A DNA stretch of 64,000 nucleotides from Phylloscopus collybita (Eukaryota; Chordata; Aves; Passeriformes; Phylloscopidae). Of this stretch, positions 62,170-64,000 are shown one piece after another. The notes under the pieces are model-generated. The model had not been told where the DNA came from, did not search any database, and saw only the letters and a program-made list of their open reading frames with translations. Made by a program: the position numbers and the translations under genes. The stretch covers positions 33,466,001 through 33,530,000 of the forward strand of contig JAJNNQ010000137.1 of the NCBI GenBank assembly GCA_027886175.1, written 5' to 3'. Every line of letters begins with the position of its first letter. Position 1 is the stretch's first letter.

Positions 62170-64000
62170 AGCCCCACAGTGCCTGCCAGCCATCTCTCAC
62201 ACCCAAAGCTGGCTCTGTCAATACCAACCATCTGGGTGTAATAAAGGCTTAAAACCCCCATGGCAGGCCCTGTGGCACAGTGGTCATATCCCCTGTCAAC
62301 TGAAATTGAAAGAGAAACAAGGAAAGTCTCTTCTGTCTGAGTTTAAGTCACATTCCTCAGGACGAGCATGGTCATTGAGGTAAAGAGGAGTAATTTATAA
62401 GCGGAAATCCTGCATGCAACTGAGATTTGTGTATTTTAAGCCTGGGAGCCAAGGGTATCTAAGAAGTTTGTTAAAACTGATGAAACAAAGCACATTCATA
62501 CACGATGCAGCCATCTACATGTGCCATTTCTAAAGCAGCTTGCACATTTGCTGGAAAACATTTGTGAATGAATCTGCAGATTGTAATGAGCTAAATGAAC
62601 TCCCAGCCTTTGTTAGTGTGAAGCTGGGCTGCTCGGGGCTGGGTATAAGAAGTGCTTTGTGTATTGAGCTGTGCTTGGGCCAGTCAATGGAAGCCAACAT
62701 TCTCAGTGGCAAGCAGTGTATCATTTGCAGCAACCTGTACAGCACTCTGACGGGTCCCAATACACAACCCTCGCACAAATATTTCAACATGTTAGTCAAT
62801 ACATGAGGTCATTTCACCATAGCTTGTAGCCAATAGGAAAAAAAAATGTTACTAACTTATTATTGGAGGTTAAAAATAGCATATGTGTGTGTGTGTATGT
62901 AAGATCAGTAAAAACAGAAATGAGAAAGACAGAAGCAAGGGTATATGCCATTTGCACTTCTGAGCCACCTGAAGCTGGTCTCCCGCTGGGTGGGGGGGCT
63001 GATTTTCCTTTTTCTTGGACAAGTACCCTTTGTTTAGTGGGATTGGATCAGGGACAGAGGGCTTGTCCTGCCAGTCCCCCAGTCACACCCCTCTTCTCTC
63101 CATGGGCACAAAGCACAGGCTCATGTACTACTTTGCAGGGGTGGCCCAGCCCTGCAAAGTGGGAAATGTATCCACTGAGTCCTTAAAAATAAGACAAAGC
63201 AAGAAAATTACTACCAGGGTGCTAGGATAGTGGCACAGTGTCAGTGGGGTATCTGCATGTGCAGGTGTGCAATCACTTGTGATCCCTAGAGCAGAAGAAC
63301 GTCTTTGCCCCTGCCCACTTGTGGGGTGCCCTGGCATCCCAGCCCTGCATGCTGCATGCAGGACCAGCTGGGGCAGGCCCATGGCTCCACCAGCAGCCAG
63401 CATCTTCCTGCTGGAATAGCACAAAGTCCTCCAAGCAATAAATTTCCTGGAGGAAGATTACAGTTTTTGGCAGCCTAGTTTTTGATGTTGCATCTACCCT
63501 GCAGCACTCTGCTTTCACTTATTGAGTGCAGTGTGTGATGTGGATTTTCATATAGCATCGGTGCACTCAGTTTTGTGCAGCACCAGATGCTGCCCATGGG
63601 CTCTCACATCTGGTGGAGGTATAGCAGCGAGGTCTGTGGGGGCTGCTTTCCCACAGATGCACACAAGCTCTCACAGGGTGTGAAACCACTCCTAAGGTCA
63701 AGATTGTTTTATGAGCCACCTTTTGATCCCATCTGTAACCCTCCAGCCCTCATTGCAGCGTTCAGATTCGTTCATGACTAAAATAATACTGGAGTAATAT
63801 TGCTGTGCTCATTCCTGCCTTTAATGTGATGGCTGTCTGCATGTGTAATGGCACTCAAAGTGTTTCTCTGATCTCAGGGCTCTGCAAATATTTAAGCCAA
63901 CAAGGAGAATAAAATATTTTTCTTATCAAAAGCTTGCCTTTCTCATGAATTGTGCTGGTGTGTCAAAGGGAGACATGAAAATTCTTCCTTTTTCTGGTTT
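62170..64000. other. Intergenic region with no supported gene
   Basis: There is a short TG run at about 62882-62898. No gene, RNA or repeat family was recognised. The sequence continues to the window edge with no sign of an HMGA2 exon. Confidence 0.6.

Noticed and set aside
1..64000. CRISPR, phage, toxin-antitoxin or other microbial systems
   Set aside because: The sequence is vertebrate nuclear DNA, with introns and CR1 repeats and no dense coding or spaced direct repeats.

Overview
This is vertebrate nuclear DNA, almost certainly from a bird. Two spliced exons read cleanly as the C-terminal half of MSRB3 (methionine-R-sulfoxide reductase B3), and most recognisable interspersed repeats are CR1 LINEs of the avian/sauropsid type, several with readable reverse-transcriptase segments. 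No Alu, L1 or mammalian SINE was seen. There is nothing prokaryotic here: no operon, CRISPR array, phage or plasmid module.

Layout. 1-4278 is the end of an upstream MSRB3 intron. 4279-4376 is an internal coding exon. 4377-9375 is the last intron, which separates the two cysteines of one zinc-binding CxxC motif. 9376-9540 is the terminal coding exon, carrying the catalytic Cys and a C-terminal KAEL endoplasmic-reticulum retention signal. The 3' UTR probably runs to about 12145. The remaining roughly 52 kb holds no protein-coding gene that I can support. In vertebrates MSRB3 is commonly followed, at a distance, by HMGA2 on the same strand, so this is probably the MSRB3-HMGA2 intergenic interval; HMGA2 itself is not in the window.

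Repeats. The intergenic part holds CR1 pieces at 40683-40844 (minus), 45713-46074 (plus), 46334-47040 (plus, with 3' tail), 53265-53640 (plus, very old) and 58583-59550 (minus, RT domain, unusually cut at its 3' side). A clean 389-bp solo LTR lies on the minus strand at 61777-62165 with 4-bp GGCC duplications, and a second LTR-like segment lies at about 37700-38549. There is a 516-bp element with imperfect inverted ends at 33178-33693, old hairpin-like repeat relics near 15505 and 28399, simple repeats (T32, 13 units of GTTTT, AT/CA, long G/T-only tracts), and several short perfect inverted repeats, the best being 2769-2805, 38746-38785 and 58214-58242.

No convincing new biological system is visible. 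The best leads are the perfect inverted repeats, the GT-only tracts, the 3'-cut CR1, and possible conserved non-coding elements in the downstream desert. All need comparative data.
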